Shown: positions 6,371-15,871 of the stretch, in pieces | Numbering within the stretch: position 1 is the stretch's first letter | Layout: each line of letters starts with the position of its first letter | Origin: Corynebacterium sp. HMSC29G08 | GTDB lineage: Bacteria; Actinomycetota; Actinomycetes; Mycobacteriales; Mycobacteriaceae | Length of the DNA: 64,000 nucleotides | Assembly (NCBI RefSeq): GCF_001806875.1 | Contig: NZ_KV786211.1 | Span: 1-64,000 of the forward strand | Direction of reading: 5' to 3' | Notes under the pieces: model-generated | Told to the model about the DNA's origin: nothing | The model's input: only the letters and a program-made list of their open reading frames with translations | Database searches by the model: none | Made by a program: the position numbers and the translations under genes

Positions 6371-7327
6371 CTACTCGTCTGGGTTCTCGATCTGCTTGTA
6401 ACCCGGTGCCTTCCAGTCCACGTTGACTGTGTCCTTGGTGTCCAGGCCCACGCCAGCGCCGGCGGCCTCCGGAACCTTGGCAAAGATGTTGCGGCGTGCA
6501 CGGCCCGCGCGCAGCTGGCGCTCCACACGCTCCGCCAGGGCGGTAAGCGCGAAGTTGATCAGGATCATGATCACGCCAACAACAAACAGGGAAGCCAGGA
6601 AGTTCTGGTTCGCAGACGCGGATTGGATGCCGGAGCGAACAACCTCAACGTAGCCAATCTGGTAACCAAGCGCAGTATCTTTCAGTGCAATCACCATCTG
6701 AGCGATCAGCGCCGGCAGCATTGCAGCCACTGACTGTGGCAAAAGGATGGTCCACATGGTCTGCCAGTGCGACATACCAAGTGCACGGGACGCCTCAGTC
6801 TGGCCCTTGGGCAACGAATTGATACCAGCGCGCAGGATTTCTGCAATGACAGATCCGTTGTAGAGAGTCAGCGCAACTACCACCGCCCAGAACGCAAGGC
6901 CGCTTGGCGGCACCATTTTGTACAGCGCGAAGAGCTGGTAGGCGAAGATCATCAGAAGCAGCACTGGGATAGCGCGGAAGAACTCCACAATCACAGCGCA
7001 GAAGCCACGCACGAGGCGGTTTTCGCTCAGCCGTCCAAGGCCGAAGACCACGCCAAACACAATGGCGAAGATGATGCTTGTTACAGCGGCTTTAACCGTG
7101 CCCCAAAGACCGGGGAGGATGTAGGTCTTCCACGTGTTGCCGTCGAGGAATGGGCGCCACTTGGCTGCATCCAGCTGGCCCTTGTCGCCCAGGGTGGACA
7201 GTACCCACCACAACGCAAGCGCCATGAGGGCAATGGTGATCACAGTGTAGATGCGGTTGCGCTGGAGGGCCTTCGGGCCTGGCGCGTCATAAAGAACAGT
7301 TGCGCGTACTGCGTTAGAGGTAGCCAT
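6371..7327 (-). CDS. gluD: Glutamate ABC transporter permease GluD
   Basis: This 318-residue inner-membrane permease belongs to the polar amino acid (HisMQ-type) family and forms the GluC-GluD channel of the glutamate uptake system known from Corynebacterium glutamicum. About six transmembrane segments are visible, with the ATPase-contact (EAA) loop near residues 190-215 ([20 protein letters not shown]). The C-terminus is extended by about 45 polar residues ([20 protein letters not shown]...). Its ATG directly follows the gluC stop (TAAATG), so translation is probably coupled. It is the last gene of the operon and is followed by a strong terminator. Confidence 0.93.
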   Translation of the reverse strand: MATSNAVRATVLYDAPGPKALQRNRIYTVITIALMALALWWVLSTLGDKGQLDAAKWRPFLDGNTWKTYILPGLWGTVKAAVTSIIFAIVFGVVFGLGRLSENRLVRGFCAVIVEFFRAIPVLLLMIFAYQLFALYKMVPPSGLAFWAVVVALTLYNGSVIAEILRAGINSLPKGQTEASRALGMSHWQTMWTILLPQSVAAMLPALIAQMVIALKDTALGYQIGYVEVVRSGIQSASANQNFLASLFVVGVIMILINFALTALAERVERQLRAGRARRNIFAKVPEAAGAGVGLDTKDTVNVDWKAPGYKQIENPDE

Positions 7328-8014
7328 TTACTTCTTCACCGCCATTTTCTCAGCTGCGCGGCCAATGATCAGGCCGATGGGCAGGGTCAGGATGATGAAG
7401 CCAACAGCGAACACGCCGAAGATAATGAACAGCTCATTGGCGTGGAACTCAATCGTGGACTTCATCAACAGCGAAGCCTCAGCAACGCCGATTGCAGAAG
7501 CAATGGTCGTGTTCTTCGTCAGAGCGATCAGCGTGTTGCCTAACGGCACTAACGCGGCACGCCATGCTTGCGGGAAAATAATGGTGGAAAACGTCTGCCC
7601 GAAGCTCAAACCTAAGGAACGAGCAGCCTCGGCCTGCCCGAAGTGCACGGTGTTAATACCGCTTCGCAAAGACTCCGCCACAAAGCATGAGGTGTAGAGG
7701 ATAAAGCCCAACACTGCCAGGCGGAAGTTTTGATCCACAAGGAAGGTGCTGGAATCGCGGCTCGCCAACTGCAATCCTAGGTTCTGGTACAGACCAAAGG
7801 AGCAGAAGATGATAACCAGCGTCAGTGGGGTGTTGCGCACTGTGTTGATGTAGAAAGCAGACAGGGAACGCAAAATCCCAACGGGGGAGACCCGCATCGC
7901 CGTCAACAGGGTTCCGAATACCAGCGACCCGAAGGCGGAATACACCGTCAGCCTGATCGTGGTCCAGAAAGCTGGCCAAAGTTTGGGCAAAAGATCTGCC
8001 CAGAGTGCATCCAT
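7328..8014 (-). CDS. gluC: Glutamate ABC transporter permease GluC
   Basis: A 228-residue amino acid permease with about five transmembrane helices and the conserved EAA loop (EAARSLGLSFGQTFSTIIFP, near residues 126-145). It pairs with GluD to form the membrane channel for glutamate import powered by GluA. It abuts gluD without a gap and starts 48 bases after gluB, behind a GGGAGAA ribosome binding site. Length and order match the C. glutamicum operon. Confidence 0.93.
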   Translation of the reverse strand: MDALWADLLPKLWPAFWTTIRLTVYSAFGSLVFGTLLTAMRVSPVGILRSLSAFYINTVRNTPLTLVIIFCSFGLYQNLGLQLASRDSSTFLVDQNFRLAVLGFILYTSCFVAESLRSGINTVHFGQAEAARSLGLSFGQTFSTIIFPQAWRAALVPLGNTLIALTKNTTIASAIGVAEASLLMKSTIEFHANELFIIFGVFAVGFIILTLPIGLIIGRAAEKMAVKK

Positions 8015-8061
8015 TGCTTGTTCTCCCTAAAGACTAACGATGCGGGTGAAAAAATGGCGTT

Positions 8062-8949
8062 TTACTGCTCCAAGAAGGAGAGGTCACCAGGGGTTTCCTT
8101 GGTAACGCCGGTACCACCATCAATGTTTGCGTCGACGAACTTGTCAAAGGAACCGTCGTCGTACATCGCCTGCAGCGCCTTGTTGATTGCCTCGGTTGCT
8201 GCTGCGTCGTCCTTCTTCAGGCCGATGCCGTAGTACTCGTTGGTGAACGGCTTGCCGTCCTTCTCCAGCTCAACCAGCTTGAAGGTGCCCGGGGACTGTG
8301 CAGCGTAGCCGCCGAGAATGGTTGCGTCCGTGGTCAGTGCGTCGACATTGCCCTGGCGCAGAGCCTCAACACAGGAGGAGTAGGTGTCATACTCCTGCAG
8401 CTGAACACCCGGGAGGGCATCCTTGACCTTCTGAGCCGGGGTGGAGCCACTTACGGAGCACAGGATCTTGCCATCTAGGTCATCCAGACCACTGATGTCG
8501 GTATTGGCATCCTGGACCAGCAGGGCCTGGTGGGTCAGCAGGTACGGGCCACCAAAGTTCACGCTCTCAGCGCGGGACTTGTTGATGGAGTAGGTGGCGG
8601 TGATCATGTCCACCTCACCGTTGGAGATCAGAGTCTCACGCTGTGCGGACGGGGTCTCTCGCCAGGTGATCTCCGGCTCAGCCCAGCCGTTGTCCTGAGC
8701 AATGGAGTTGACTACGTAAGTAGCAACGTCAACGTCCAGGCCGGTCATGGAGCCGTCCGGCTCGCGCAGGCCAAGACCCGGCTGGTCAAACTTGGTGCCC
8801 AAGGTGACCTTGCCGGCTTCAATGTTTGCAAGCAGGCCGCCACCAGCGCCGTCGGCGGAATCGGAGCTGTCAGAACCACCGCAGGCGGCGAGGGACAGGC
8901 TCAATGCAGCGGCAGTGGTAGCTGCCAGTACGCGGATTGCACGGTTCAT
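8062..8949 (-). CDS. gluB: Glutamate-binding lipoprotein GluB
   Basis: This is the extracytoplasmic solute-binding component of the glutamate importer. The 295-residue precursor has a lipoprotein signal peptide with the lipobox LSLAAC, the lipidated Cys being residue 23, followed by a Gly/Ser/Asp-rich linker. The rest is an SBP_bac_3 fold, including GLDVDVATYVV and the ligand-contact region ITATYSINKSRAE. It sits between gluA and gluC in the same operon, with AAGGAG before its ATG. The protein is anchored on the outer face of the cytoplasmic membrane. Confidence 0.94.
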   Translation of the reverse strand: MNRAIRVLAATTAAALSLSLAACGGSDSSDSADGAGGGLLANIEAGKVTLGTKFDQPGLGLREPDGSMTGLDVDVATYVVNSIAQDNGWAEPEITWRETPSAQRETLISNGEVDMITATYSINKSRAESVNFGGPYLLTHQALLVQDANTDISGLDDLDGKILCSVSGSTPAQKVKDALPGVQLQEYDTYSSCVEALRQGNVDALTTDATILGGYAAQSPGTFKLVELEKDGKPFTNEYYGIGLKKDDAAATEAINKALQAMYDDGSFDKFVDANIDGGTGVTKETPGDLSFLEQ

Positions 8950-8991
8950 CAGGAAACTCCTTGTTGTAAAACAGAAATGTTTGAAAAGCGA

Positions 8992-9741
8992 TTAGTGCAG
9001 GATCTTGCCAAGGAAGTCCTTGGCACGGTTGGACTGCGGGTTGGTGAAGAAAGACTCAGGATCTGTGTCTTCAACAATCTCTCCGTCAGCCATGAAGATG
9101 ACGCGGTCAGCCACCTTGCGGGCAAAACCCATCTCATGGGTGACCACGATCATGGTCATGCCGGACGCGGCCAGCTCTGACATCACGTCGAGCACTTCGC
9201 CCACCATCTCGGGGTCGAGGGCGGACGTCGGCTCGTCGAAAAGCATAACCTTCGGCTCCATGGCCAGCGCACGTGCAATAGCTACGCGTTGCTGCTGGCC
9301 GCCGGAAAGCTGCGCCGGGTACTTGCTGGCCTGTGCGGCGATGCCCACGCGGTCCAACAGCTCATCGGCACGGCGTGCGGCGTCTGCCTTCTTCGCTTTG
9401 CGGACCTTGATTGGGCCCAGGGTGACGTTGTCGCGAATAGTCAGGTGCGGAAACAGGTTGAACTGCTGGAACACCATGCCCACTTCAGAGCGCAGGCGTG
9501 CCAGGTCTTTACCTTCCTCCGGCAACTTCTCGCCGTCGATTTCGATCACGCCGTCATCAATAGTTTCAAGACGGTTGATCGTGCGACACAGGGTGGATTT
9601 ACCGGAGCCCGACGGACCCAGCACCACAATCACCTGCCCACGAGGAACTTCGAGGTTGATGTTTTTCAGTGCGTGAAAATCGCCGAAGTGCTTCTCCACT
9701 CCAGCAATACGGATCATTGGCTGCGAACTCGCCTGTGTCAT
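8992..9741 (-). CDS. gluA: Glutamate ABC transporter ATPase GluA
   Basis: Cytoplasmic ATPase of the glutamate uptake system. From ATG 9741 it has 249 residues; Walker A (GPSGSGKST), the Q-loop (VFQQFNLF), the ABC signature (LSGGQQQR), Walker B ([12 protein letters not shown]) and the switch His (VTHEMGF) are all present. Starts at 9765, 9741 or 9717 are possible. The C. glutamicum protein begins with MIK, matching 9717 ([11 protein letters not shown]), but no ribosome binding site precedes it. A TATATG box 8 bases before 9741 suggests a leaderless start there. First gene of gluABCD, divergent from miaB. Confidence 0.93.
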   Translation of the reverse strand: MTQASSQPMIRIAGVEKHFGDFHALKNINLEVPRGQVIVVLGPSGSGKSTLCRTINRLETIDDGVIEIDGEKLPEEGKDLARLRSEVGMVFQQFNLFPHLTIRDNVTLGPIKVRKAKKADAARRADELLDRVGIAAQASKYPAQLSGGQQQRVAIARALAMEPKVMLFDEPTSALDPEMVGEVLDVMSELAASGMTMIVVTHEMGFARKVADRVIFMADGEIVEDTDPESFFTNPQSNRAKDFLGKILH

Positions 9742-9764
9742 GCCGAATACATATACCGGATACA

Positions 9765-9780
9765 AGTGACCTAGATGACA
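9765..9780. promoter_or_regulatory. GlxR (CRP-like) site candidate upstream of gluA
   Basis: AGTGACCTAGATGACA matches the GlxR consensus TGTGA-N6-TCACA at 8 of 10 positions and lies about 24-39 bases upstream of the chosen gluA start. In C. glutamicum the glu operon is subject to GlxR control. This is a weak match and remains an inference. Confidence 0.35.
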
Positions 9781-9849
9781 AGTTTGATCAAATCTTTATA
9801 ATTCGCTGGCATTTTCCTCCCCTCAATGTGCAGCATTAGACTCCTTGCC

Positions 9850-11370
9850 GTGTCTACGCCGATGAAACCTACCGCCCGTACGTATGAAGTCCGCACGTTT
9901 GGCTGCCAGATGAATGTGCATGATTCCGAGCGTCTCTCTGGCATGCTCGAGGATGCTGGGTATATTGCCGTCACCGAAGGCGATACTCCTGATCTTGTGG
10001 TGTTTAACACGTGTGCTGTTCGTGAGAATGCAGACAAGCGCCTCTATGGCACACTCGGCGCGCTGAAACACACGAAGCAAGCGCACCCGGGAATGCAGAT
10101 CGCTGTGGGCGGTTGTCTTGCACAGAAAGACAAAGACGCGGTGATTTCTCAGGCACCGTGGGTGGATGCAGTGTTTGGTACGCACAACCTCGCCACGCTG
10201 CCGACCTTGTTGGAGCGTGCCCGTGTGGAAGAGGCGGCGCAGGTAGAGATTGTTGAGGCGCTTGAGGCGTTTCCGTCGGTGCTTCCAGCGAAGCGCGAGA
10301 GCTCGTATGCCGGATGGGTTTCTGTGTCGGTAGGCTGTAACAACACGTGTACGTTTTGTATCGTGCCGTCGTTGCGCGGTAGGGAGCTCGACCGCCGGCC
10401 GGGGGATATTCTGGCTGAGGTACAGATGCTTGTCGACGGTGGCGTGTCCGAAATCACCCTCCTCGGCCAAAATGTCAATGCCTACGGCGTGAACTTCGCT
10501 GACCCAGACGTAGAGCGTGACCGTTCGGCGTTTTCCAAACTCCTGCGCGCCTGCGGTGACATCGAGGGCCTTGAGCGCGTGCGCTTTACGTCCCCGCACC
10601 CGGCGGAGTTCACCTCTGATGTGATTGACGCGATGGCGGAAACCCCGAACGTATGCCCGCAGTTGCACATGCCGCTGCAGTCGGGCTCTGACAAGGTACT
10701 TAAAGAGATGCGGCGTTCATACCGCTCGAAGAAGTTCCTTGCCATTTTGGAGGAGGTGCGCGAAAAGATCCCGCACGCTTCTATTACTACGGACATCATC
10801 GTGGGCTTCCCCGGGGAAACGGAGGAGGACTTCCAAGACACATTGGACGTGGTGGAGAAGTCCCGGTTTAGCTCTGCCTATACGTTCCAATACTCGCCGC
10901 GCCCCGGCACCCCCGCCGCGGAGATGGAAAACCAGGTTCCGAAGCAGGTGGTGCAGGAGCGCTTCGAGCGCCTGATCGAACTGCAGGACAGGATCTCTGC
11001 AGAGGAAAACGTCAAGCTGGTGGACACTGAGCAGGAGCTTTTAGTGCAGGCTGATGGCGGGCGCAAGAACGACCGCACGCACCGTATGTCTGGGCGCGCA
11101 CGTGATGGCCGCTTGGTGCACTTCGCGCCGAGAGGCGAGATCGACGGCGACATTCGCCCTGGCGACTACGTCACCGTCACCATTACGGACGCGAAGACAC
11201 ACTTCCTTATCGCCGATTCCGGAGTGCACAGCCACCGCCGTACCAAGGCTGGCGATAACTCTGAGCTTGGACAGGTGCCAACCACGGCGCCGATCGGCGT
11301 GGGCTTGGGTTTGCCGTCTATCGGCGCGCCAAAGGTGCAGGCGGGTAGCGACGGGTGCTGTTCCGCGTAG
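9850..11370 (+). CDS. miaB: tRNA-2-methylthio-N6-dimethylallyladenosine synthase MiaB
   Basis: Radical-SAM methylthiotransferase that adds the 2-methylthio group to i6A37 in tRNAs reading UNN codons, after MiaA has installed the dimethylallyl group. The N-terminal UPF0004 domain has the three cluster cysteines (FGCQMN, CAVREN, GGCLAQ). The radical-SAM core carries CNNTCTFC, and a TRAM domain follows near the C-terminus. GTG 9850 is chosen because a TAGACT box lies exactly 7 bases upstream, giving a leaderless mRNA of a type common in corynebacteria. ATG 9862 is the alternative. No Shine-Dalgarno is visible for either. miaA follows about 4.5 kb downstream, with several genes between. Confidence 0.95.
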   Translation: MSTPMKPTARTYEVRTFGCQMNVHDSERLSGMLEDAGYIAVTEGDTPDLVVFNTCAVRENADKRLYGTLGALKHTKQAHPGMQIAVGGCLAQKDKDAVISQAPWVDAVFGTHNLATLPTLLERARVEEAAQVEIVEALEAFPSVLPAKRESSYAGWVSVSVGCNNTCTFCIVPSLRGRELDRRPGDILAEVQMLVDGGVSEITLLGQNVNAYGVNFADPDVERDRSAFSKLLRACGDIEGLERVRFTSPHPAEFTSDVIDAMAETPNVCPQLHMPLQSGSDKVLKEMRRSYRSKKFLAILEEVREKIPHASITTDIIVGFPGETEEDFQDTLDVVEKSRFSSAYTFQYSPRPGTPAAEMENQVPKQVVQERFERLIELQDRISAEENVKLVDTEQELLVQADGGRKNDRTHRMSGRARDGRLVHFAPRGEIDGDIRPGDYVTVTITDAKTHFLIADSGVHSHRRTKAGDNSELGQVPTTAPIGVGLGLPSIGAPKVQAGSDGCCSA

Positions 11371-11382
11371 GCTAAAGACACC

Positions 11383-12033
11383 ATGACTTCCACGAATTCC
11401 ACTGCTTCCACGAATTCAGCCGCAGCTGCTCTTGCTGCCGAGGAGCGCCGCACGGGTGCTCGCCTAGCTGATGGTCCGTATCGCTGGGGACTTATCGCGT
11501 GTGCTGCCATTTACCTGGTTGGCCTGTTCCTACCGTTCGTTGGCTCCACCTCGGGCGTGCAGGTGCTGATCCGCAGCGGTGCTGCGCAGGCGTCCAACGT
11601 CAATATGACTGAGTACCTGTTTGCCTGGATCTCTTTCGCGGGTTTGGCGGTGGTGACCACGATCGCCATGCTTGCCCGCCGCTACGGGCTTGCTGCGCTG
11701 GGTTGGGGACTGACCGTGATTTCTGTGGTCTTTGCCATGTTTTCGTTGTGGCTGCGCAACGCCGCAGCTGCCGGTGGGGGCGAGCCACACGGCGTGGGTG
11801 CGTACCTAGCAATGGTCGCTGTGCTCGTCGCGGCGCTGGCCTACGCCCCGGCGATCATCCGACGTTCGGACGAGCAGCAGGCGATCACCGTGGAGCGCGC
11901 CGCGGTGCAGGAATCCGATGAGCTTTCGCTATTGCAGCGTGAAGCAGCCACCAAACCCCTGAACCCTTTGCTTGTGGACGACCGACGCGCCCGCGCCGCC
12001 GAACGCCACAAGCGGACGCACGAGCAGGGTTAA
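11383..12033 (+). CDS. Conserved four-helix membrane protein (Rv2732c-like)
   Basis: A 216-residue protein with a Ser/Thr/Ala-rich N-terminus, four hydrophobic segments (near residues 36-53, 75-92, 103-122 and 140-157) and a charged cytoplasmic C-terminal tail (EQQAITVERAAV... to HKRTHEQG). It begins 12 bases after miaB and is probably co-transcribed. Mycobacteria and corynebacteria keep a membrane protein of this kind beside miaB (Rv2732c), with no established function. The family call rests on position and layout. Confidence 0.75.
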   Translation: MTSTNSTASTNSAAAALAAEERRTGARLADGPYRWGLIACAAIYLVGLFLPFVGSTSGVQVLIRSGAAQASNVNMTEYLFAWISFAGLAVVTTIAMLARRYGLAALGWGLTVISVVFAMFSLWLRNAAAAGGGEPHGVGAYLAMVAVLVAALAYAPAIIRRSDEQQAITVERAAVQESDELSLLQREAATKPLNPLLVDDRRARAAERHKRTHEQG

Positions 12034-12157
12034 GAAAAGTCTTCACGGTAGGGAACCAACCCATTCCTAAAACAGTCAAATACCTAGAGGGTTACGCACG
12101 TTTAGCAACATGTGTGTAAATGGCTATTTACAGATTAAGGAGTGGGGGGTTGACACG

Positions 12158-12370
12158 GTGAAGCGTAGTGCTGTAATTAAGAAGCTAAGAACGGAAGCTC
12201 GCAGGTTGGGTCTACCGTTCGAAGAAATACGTTTGAAGCGCCACGACGCGTTTCGCGTCGGTACAACTACTCGCACGTTGGGACGTCATAAAGAAATTGA
12301 TGACGTTACTGCGCGCAAGTTTTTTGATCAGTTTGCGAATGAGCTAGGCAAAGGGTGGTGGAGAAAATGA
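12158..12370 (+). CDS. hicA: HicA-family toxin (predicted mRNA interferase)
   Basis: The predicted product is 70 residues, from GTG 12158 (MKRSAVIKKLRTEARRLG). It matches actinobacterial HicA proteins, small dsRBD-like RNases that cleave mRNA. The typical His motif appears as LKRHDAFRVG, followed by GRHKEID, TARKFF and the end LGKGWWRK. AAGGAG lies 15 bases upstream, rather far; ATG 12110 upstream has no ribosome binding site. The stop overlaps the start of the next gene as ATGA, the usual translationally coupled toxin-antitoxin layout. The pair interrupts an otherwise conserved miaB-to-miaA block, which suggests acquisition by transfer. Confidence 0.8.
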   Translation: MKRSAVIKKLRTEARRLGLPFEEIRLKRHDAFRVGTTTRTLGRHKEIDDVTARKFFDQFANELGKGWWRK

Positions 12371-12744
12371 AGACGTTTACGGTGACAGCAGAGCGCGGCA
12401 AAAACCCGGTTTGGGTGTTGGAATGCCGGGAACTTGGGGTTGTCTCACAGACGAAGAGGCTTGGGGATGCTGAAGAGGAAGTGCGCGAAGCAATTGCGTA
12501 CCAATCGGGCCTTGAAGAATCTGAGTTCAAAATTGAAATTCAACCGGTACTCGGAGCGGAACTTGATTCGCTCAGGGACGAGGCGTTGGAACTGAAACGC
12601 GAAGCAAATGAGATTGCCGAACGAGCAAGTACGGCAAGTCGTCGATTCGCGGCTCGCATGAAGGAGGAAGGGTTCTCCGTTCGTGAAATGGGGCAGCTCT
12701 TGGACGTCTCCTACCAGCGAGCCGCAGCGTTAGCCGCGGGCTAG
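12367..12744 (+). CDS. hicB: HicB-family antitoxin with C-terminal DNA-binding domain
   Basis: This 125-residue protein has an N-terminal HicB fold (FTVTAERGKNPVWVLEC, GDAEEEVREAIAYQSG). A charged helix follows (residues about 70-95), then a C-terminal helix-turn-helix (GFSVREMGQLLDVSYQRAAAL), which would bind the operon promoter. GGTGGAG precedes ATG 12367, which overlaps the hicA stop. HicB neutralises HicA and usually represses the operon. It ends 15 bases inside the 3' end of the convergent GNAT gene. Confidence 0.8.
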   Translation: MKTFTVTAERGKNPVWVLECRELGVVSQTKRLGDAEEEVREAIAYQSGLEESEFKIEIQPVLGAELDSLRDEALELKREANEIAERASTASRRFAARMKEEGFSVREMGQLLDVSYQRAAALAAG

Positions 12745-13863
12745 GCGCTGCCAGGCGGTGGTGGAGGAGACCACACTGGCGCCGAGTGTTTCCGCGATCG
12801 CACGAGCACCTGCGGATTCCGCAGGATAAGAGACGTAGACGGTTTCTAGATCTTCCCACTGTTTCCGCGCGGCGGAAACTGTCTGCCTAACCAGCGCTTC
12901 GCCAATGCCGCGCCCGCGGAATTCCGGCAGGACGTAGATCAGGCCAAGCTCGCACACGGCGTCGGAGTCGTGTGTGTAATGCACGGCCTCGCAAAGCCCA
13001 ACGTACTGGCGCTCGCCGCTGCCATCGGCGCGAGAATCATTGACCAAGGCGATACCGGTCAACTGCGCACCACCACGATCCTTAAGCCGCGCACCCGCAT
13101 CGGTGATGCGTTGCAGATCCCACTCAATTGGCTCAAGCTGTAGCTCGCCCCGCGGGTAATCGCGTGAGGCTGCAGAGAGCAGCGCACCAAACGCGGCCGC
13201 GTCCCTGCTATCAGAACCAACGGGTGCTTCGAACCCGGCAAAGCCCGGCCCCTCTGCCACATTGATGGAAAACTCCGATGCTGCCAGATCCTTCAACGCC
13301 GCCAGCTTCTCCACCGCGTCTGCCTCGAACACCGCCTGGTCTTCCCGAAACGCTTGCGCGTAGCCAGCCTCCACTGCTCCTGGGGGAGCCCACGCACCTG
13401 GGGAATGTGTGACCCAAATTTGGCGGGTGGGGCGGTTGAGGGCGTGCGATAAGGCGTCGATAAGCATGAAAGCCCCTTGCCACGGTGCGGCAGGTACTTC
13501 CTCGCCGGGAAGCGGGGCGATGGATGCGTCGAGGGTGACGTTGGCTTCGAGTACTGTGACGTCTTCCAGCAGCGGCAGGGAGATGAACACCCAGGCCTCG
13601 ACATCAAACAAGTCGTCGCTGGTTAAAAGCGGGAAGCCAAGTGGGCCAACCGGGCGCAGTGCCTCGCGCGAAGTCAACGCGAAGAGCAGCGCCCTGGACT
13701 CGGCGGAGCCCTCCATACGCTTCGCAATGTGCGCCGGCGTTACCCCAGAGGTGGCCAGGCCTGTGATGTCCTGGATAGCCAGCGTTGCGGAAAAGGCGTA
13801 AGCCCCGACAACGGCCTCATCAAACTCGCCGCCTTGTCGGGGCACATACTGCAAAGCCTGCAC
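12730..13863 (-). CDS. GNAT-family N-acetyltransferase, large form
   Basis: A protein of 377 residues if started at GTG 13863, whose first base overlaps the stop of the upstream DUF349 gene (TAGTG). That coupling decides the start; a longer frame to 13911 would run into the upstream gene. The C-terminal third is a GNAT domain with the acetyl-CoA loop PEFRGRGIGEALV and the following helix. The N-terminal part also shows weak GNAT character, suggesting a tandem fold as in mycothiol synthase-like proteins. The substrate is unknown. It forms an operon with the DUF349 gene. Confidence 0.75.
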   Translation of the reverse strand: MQALQYVPRQGGEFDEAVVGAYAFSATLAIQDITGLATSGVTPAHIAKRMEGSAESRALLFALTSREALRPVGPLGFPLLTSDDLFDVEAWVFISLPLLEDVTVLEANVTLDASIAPLPGEEVPAAPWQGAFMLIDALSHALNRPTRQIWVTHSPGAWAPPGAVEAGYAQAFREDQAVFEADAVEKLAALKDLAASEFSINVAEGPGFAGFEAPVGSDSRDAAAFGALLSAASRDYPRGELQLEPIEWDLQRITDAGARLKDRGGAQLTGIALVNDSRADGSGERQYVGLCEAVHYTHDSDAVCELGLIYVLPEFRGRGIGEALVRQTVSAARKQWEDLETVYVSYPAESAGARAIAETLGASVVSSTTAWQRLARG

Positions 13864-15212
13864 TAGCGGTCGCTTGCTGCCTTCGCAGCTACATCTGCAA
13901 ACTCCTGCCACTGCTTGGCCTGCTCACGCAGCTCGGCAGCCTTCTTCGCGTCGCCCTTCGCCTCAGCTGCTTCGGCTTGCTTGAGCAAGTCATCAGCCTT
14001 GTCCTGGAACTGGTTGACCTTCTCCTGGGCAGCCGGGTCGGAGCGACGCCAGCGGGAATCCTCCGCCTCAGCCACACGCTTTTCCACCCGTGCGATCTTG
14101 TCCTCGTACTCGCGAACCTTGCCGCGCGGCACGAAGCCGATCTCCTCCCACTTATCCTGCAGCTCACGCAGTTTCGCCTTCGCCGCGCCGAGGCCCTTCG
14201 CCGGGTCAATCAGAGCGTCATACTCAGCGAGCAGGGCGTCCTTGGCTTGGGCGTTAGCCTCAAACTCCTTGTCGCGCTCCGCATTAACGGCGTTGCGGGC
14301 ATCAAAGAAGTGATCCTGTGCGCTGCGGAACCTCTCCCACAGCTTGTCATCCACATCGCGCGGGGCACGACCTGCGGCTTTCCACTCCTTCATCAGGTCG
14401 CGGAATGCGCGTGCGGTCTCGTTCCAATCGGTGGACTCCTTCAGCGCCTCGGCGCGCTCCACCAGCGCTTCCTTCGCCTTCTTCGCCGCCGCACGGCCAC
14501 GGTCCAGCTCAGCGAAGTGGCTGCCGCGGCGGCGGTTGAAGCCGTCGCGGGCACGCGAGTAGCGCTTCCACAATGCGTCATCCGTCTTGCGGTCAATGCC
14601 GCGGATGGTGCGCCACTCTTCCAGAATGTCGCGGATGCGATCGCCCGCGGCCTTCCAGTCGGTGGAGTTTGCCGCCAAGTCCTCAGCTTCAGCGGCAAGT
14701 GCTTCCTTCCGGGCGATTGCCTCTGCGCGGCGTGCCGCCTTGGCTTCCTTTGCCTTCTCTCCGGCTTCAGCGGTGTTAGCAATGACGGTATCCAGACGGG
14801 CCTCAAGCGCGTCAAAGTCACCGATCGCAGCGGCAGTGGCTAGTGAATCCTTCAGATCTCGGGCGTTTTTGGCGATCTGGTTGGCGTCTTCAGGGTGGGC
14901 AACCAGGCGGGTCTCCAGGACCTCGACCTCAGTCACAATGTCTGTGAAGCGCTGCACGTAGTGTGCCAAGCCCTCTTCAGGGGTACCTGCCTGCCAAGAA
15001 CCAATCTCGCGTTCCTGGCCGCCGCGCGTGACAAAGACGGTGCCGTTTTCAGCCACACGTCCAAACTTTGCTGCTTCCTCGGTATTTATCTGCGGTGTTG
15101 CAGCGGCAACTGGTGCCTGTGAGTGCGGTCCCGGCTTGGGGGTGCGGCCCGGCATTGCTGCCGGTGTGGGACGGTTGTTGCCAGTAGGGGAGGGTGTAGT
15201 TGGGGTGGTCAC
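13863..15212 (-). CDS. DUF349 domain protein (Rv2731-like), helical
   Basis: A 449-residue protein beginning at GTG 15212, with AGAAAGGA upstream. A Pro/Thr-rich N-terminal tail of about 45 residues precedes a region FGRVAENGTVFV, then several tandem DUF349 repeats recognisable by (D)W..A..(I/F)R.L...W (EWRTIRGIDRKTDDALWKRY, DWNETARAFRDLMKEWKAAG). The rest is Ala/Glu/Lys-rich coiled coil. Mycobacterial Rv2731 occupies the same position near miaA. The function is not established; related DUF349 proteins are stress-associated. Base composition matches the neighbouring genes. Confidence 0.85.
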   Translation of the reverse strand: MTTPTTPSPTGNNRPTPAAMPGRTPKPGPHSQAPVAAATPQINTEEAAKFGRVAENGTVFVTRGGQEREIGSWQAGTPEEGLAHYVQRFTDIVTEVEVLETRLVAHPEDANQIAKNARDLKDSLATAAAIGDFDALEARLDTVIANTAEAGEKAKEAKAARRAEAIARKEALAAEAEDLAANSTDWKAAGDRIRDILEEWRTIRGIDRKTDDALWKRYSRARDGFNRRRGSHFAELDRGRAAAKKAKEALVERAEALKESTDWNETARAFRDLMKEWKAAGRAPRDVDDKLWERFRSAQDHFFDARNAVNAERDKEFEANAQAKDALLAEYDALIDPAKGLGAAKAKLRELQDKWEEIGFVPRGKVREYEDKIARVEKRVAEAEDSRWRRSDPAAQEKVNQFQDKADDLLKQAEAAEAKGDAKKAAELREQAKQWQEFADVAAKAASDR

Positions 15213-15304
15213 GGCGGATCCTTTCTCCAGTGCCGCGCGACGCGGCTGCCATAAGGTCGTTGCATGAACTTTACCGCGCCCGGCAGCTGGCTAGGGTAGT
15301 TTGT

Positions 15305-15871
15305 GTGCCTTCCATATTCATTGTTCCGGGCTCGCCGTCGTTGGTGCAGGAACTTTCGCTTGCCGACGCCGCGTCGCACCACCTCACCCGCACCATCCGC
15401 GAGACCGCGCCAAATGGTGTGCCGGTAGACATTGTCTGCCCGCTAGATGAGGATTCTTATACCGCACACACTGGCAGCTTGCGTGCGTGGGGCGCGCCGC
15501 AGGTGCAGGTGGGCGGCGGGAACCACTTGGGCGAACTTGTGGTGCGTTACGTGTTGGGGAACCGCGACTTCCGGCCCGTACGCGACTCGATCGGTGAGCT
15601 CGATCCAAAGGCACTCACCGTTGTGGTGGTGGATGGTCCGGCGGGGCTTACCCCGCGAGCACCCCTGGCGCTTGTGCCCGGCGCGCGGGAGACACACGAG
15701 GGTTTGCAAATGTTCATCGCTGGCAATGCGCCACTGCCGCCGCTTGAAGGCGGTGTCTTGAAGCCTGAGCTGTGGCATGAGCTTGCGGCACTTTCGCCGG
15801 CTAAGCAGATGTTGTTGGCTGCTGATGATTCACTTGGCGTTGGCCGGTATGTAGGGGTGTGGACGTGGTAG
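15305..15871 (+). CDS. Extradiol dioxygenase-fold protein (Rv2728c-like), function unknown
   Basis: From GTG 15305 the product is 188 residues, opening [18 protein letters not shown]. It resembles the class III extradiol dioxygenase subunit-B-like proteins found beside miaA in mycobacteria and corynebacteria (Rv2728c). A TAGGGT box exactly 7 bases upstream of 15305 supports a leaderless start. The longer open frame to 15200 would overlap the divergent DUF349 start. Motifs seen: [17 protein letters not shown] and [17 protein letters not shown]. The gene overlaps the miaA start, so the two are likely expressed together. Catalytic activity is unproven. Confidence 0.75.
   Translation: MPSIFIVPGSPSLVQELSLADAASHHLTRTIRETAPNGVPVDIVCPLDEDSYTAHTGSLRAWGAPQVQVGGGNHLGELVVRYVLGNRDFRPVRDSIGELDPKALTVVVVDGPAGLTPRAPLALVPGARETHEGLQMFIAGNAPLPPLEGGVLKPELWHELAALSPAKQMLLAADDSLGVGRYVGVWTW

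Noticed and set aside
9823-10668. 281-codon minus-strand frame opposite miaB
   Set aside because: Antisense shadow of a well-supported gene, rich in His/Arg/Val as expected from complemented codons.
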